A stretch of DNA of 6,061 nucleotides, taken from positions 1-6,061 of the forward strand of contig JAIORT010000673.1 in assembly GCA_021107975.1 (NCBI GenBank), written 5' to 3'. The notes beneath the pieces are model-generated. The model had not been told where the DNA came from. It was given only the letters and a program-made list of their open reading frames with translations, and searched no databases. The translations under genes and the position numbers were made by a program. Below are positions 5,062 to 6,061 of the stretch, piece after piece. Numbering within the stretch: position 1 is the first letter of the stretch; every line of letters begins with the position of its first letter. The stretch comes from Bacteroidales bacterium. GTDB lineage: Bacteria; Bacteroidota; Bacteroidia; Bacteroidales; JAADJA01.

Positions 5062-6012
5062 ATGGAAAAGAAAATACCGATTCGCACACCACTTGTTGAG
5101 TTTTCGCGGGATAAGATGAAAGAGCTAATTCAGAGTTTTACTCCTGAGCGACTTGCATCTTTCTTAGATGTAACCGACCTGAAAGCCGATACACAATCAT
5201 CCAAAATGAATAAAATGGCTGATTGGGCAAAGACTTTCGGTTGTGCTTCTGTTTGTGTAAACCCGGTTGAAGGAGTGGATATTCTGCCGGCTCTTCTTAA
5301 AGGATCAAAAGTAAAAGAATGTTATGTGATTGACTTTCCTCTTGGCAAGGTTGATATTGAGATTAAAGCAGAAATGGCTGCTTATACTGTTCGGAAAAGC
5401 CGCGAGATACGAGGTGATGGAAAAGGAAAAATCGAACTCGATATGGTGATCAATGTAGGACGCTTTAAAAAAGACCCGGCATATACACTCGAAGAGATCA
5501 ATGCTGTTTGTAATGCTGCCGACGGAGAACATGTTAAAGTTATTGTAAGATCAGCAGAACTGACAGAAAAAGAATTATATGAAGTTTCGGAAATAGTGGC
5601 TTCCTCAAATGCTTTTTTTATTAAGAACTCAACAGGAATGGATGCGTATGGTGCAATGCCCGAACATATCAGGATAATGAGAGAAGTTGTCGGGGCTGAT
5701 ATGGGTGTAAAGGCAGCCGGAGGTATATCTGACGCAATGACTTCTATGAGATTATTTTATGCAGGTGCTCTTGAAAAATCCTTGCAGACTCCTGAACTAT
5801 TCAGATTAGGCACAAGTAAACCGTTAAATATCTTGTCTTCGATGGGATGGCTGCTTCATTCCACAGAAGACTGGATTGATGCAGGGATCATTCCGTGTAC
5901 TATTTGTCCGTATAATTATACCGGCAAATTACGTGTTGAATTGCGCGAAGAAAGTAACCGTCATTGCAGAAATTGTAAATATAAAGAATATAGAAAACAT
6001 AAGGAGTTTTAA
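5062..6012 (+). CDS. deoC: Deoxyribose-phosphate aldolase (DeoC-like) with cysteine-rich C-terminal tail
   Basis: DeoC reversibly cleaves 2-deoxyribose 5-phosphate to glyceraldehyde 3-phosphate and acetaldehyde in deoxynucleoside catabolism, in the cytoplasm. This 316-residue protein keeps the class I aldolase TIM-barrel signatures: FLDVTDLKADT near the start of the barrel, FGCASVCVNP, DFPLGK, LDMVINVG with Asp127, VKVIV, FFIKNSTG with the Schiff-base Lys188, VKAAGGI with the second Lys217, and RLGTS (248-252). The three catalytic positions correspond to Asp102, Lys167 and Lys201 of the E. coli enzyme. It is longer than the usual 210-260 residues, with about 30 extra N-terminal residues and about 64 after RLGTS. 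That tail carries Cys279-x-x-Cys282, then His301, Cys302-x-x-Cys305, and a very basic end, suggesting a zinc or redox site (inference). VIVRSAEL replaces the more usual VI-ET--L. The start is fixed by an in-frame TAA six bases upstream. No other deo genes are in the window. Confidence 0.87.
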   Translation: MEKKIPIRTPLVEFSRDKMKELIQSFTPERLASFLDVTDLKADTQSSKMNKMADWAKTFGCASVCVNPVEGVDILPALLKGSKVKECYVIDFPLGKVDIEIKAEMAAYTVRKSREIRGDGKGKIELDMVINVGRFKKDPAYTLEEINAVCNAADGEHVKVIVRSAELTEKELYEVSEIVASSNAFFIKNSTGMDAYGAMPEHIRIMREVVGADMGVKAAGGISDAMTSMRLFYAGALEKSLQTPELFRLGTSKPLNILSSMGWLLHSTEDWIDAGIIPCTICPYNYTGKLRVELREESNRHCRNCKYKEYRKHKEF

Positions 6013-6013
6013 A

Positions 6014-6059
6014 AACCTTTCAAGTCGAAGTAGGCTATAGGGCAGAGACTTGAAAGGTT
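6014..6059. repeat. Perfect 13-bp inverted repeat after the deoC-like gene
   Basis: The arm AACCTTTCAAGTC (6014-6026) is exactly complementary to GACTTGAAAGGTT (6047-6059), separated by 20 bases that hold a CTATAG palindrome. The repeat starts one base after the deoC stop codon. Transcribed, it would form a long hairpin that could end or protect the deoC message, but no T-run follows the right arm within the window, so it is not a canonical intrinsic terminator. It could equally be a dispersed intergenic repeat or the end of a small mobile element; the window stops two bases later. Confidence 0.75.
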
Positions 6060-6061
6060 GA

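Noticed and set aside
4896..5087. 63-codon minus-strand frame across the plug/deoC spacer and deoC start
   Set aside because: It overlaps the deoC start and both promoter candidates, and its Phe/Tyr/Ser-rich translation reflects AT-rich DNA.

Overview
The window looks like chromosomal DNA from a member of the Bacteroidota. The strongest evidence is a gene for the plug protein of the type IX secretion system (T9SS), a machine confined to that phylum and close relatives. Supporting signs are low GC content, starts without Shine-Dalgarno sequences, and an exact match to the Bacteroidota -7 element TAnnTTTG upstream of all five transcription-unit starts I examined. The order or genus cannot be fixed from this sequence.

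Layout, left to right. Bases 1-98 hold the last 31 codons of a plus-strand outer-membrane beta-barrel protein, possibly the barrel end of a patatin-like phospholipase. Next, on the plus strand, is a secreted M1-type zinc metallopeptidase (250-2406). It meets a minus-strand block head-on. Reading that block from right to left, it holds the T9SS plug protein (4874-3573), a YbaB/EbfC-type nucleoid protein (3521-3210), and a two-gene pair (3136-2457) that I read as a toxin-antitoxin module with a TumE-family toxin. Divergent from the plug gene, on the plus strand, is a deoC-like deoxyribose-phosphate aldolase (5062-6012) with an unusual cysteine-rich tail. A perfect 13-bp inverted repeat follows it at the window edge.

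Three of the genes concern the cell envelope or secretion (barrel protein, signal-peptide peptidase, T9SS plug). YbaB and DeoC are housekeeping functions. The toxin-antitoxin pair is the accessory element: its genes overlap by 4 bases, a sampled stretch is much more AT-rich than a sampled stretch of the peptidase gene, and it has its own promoter candidate. I see no RNA genes, CRISPR array, transposase or phage genes. The most interesting items are the toxin-antitoxin pair, the CxxC...CxxC tail on the aldolase, and the terminal inverted repeat. I found no large undescribed system here.
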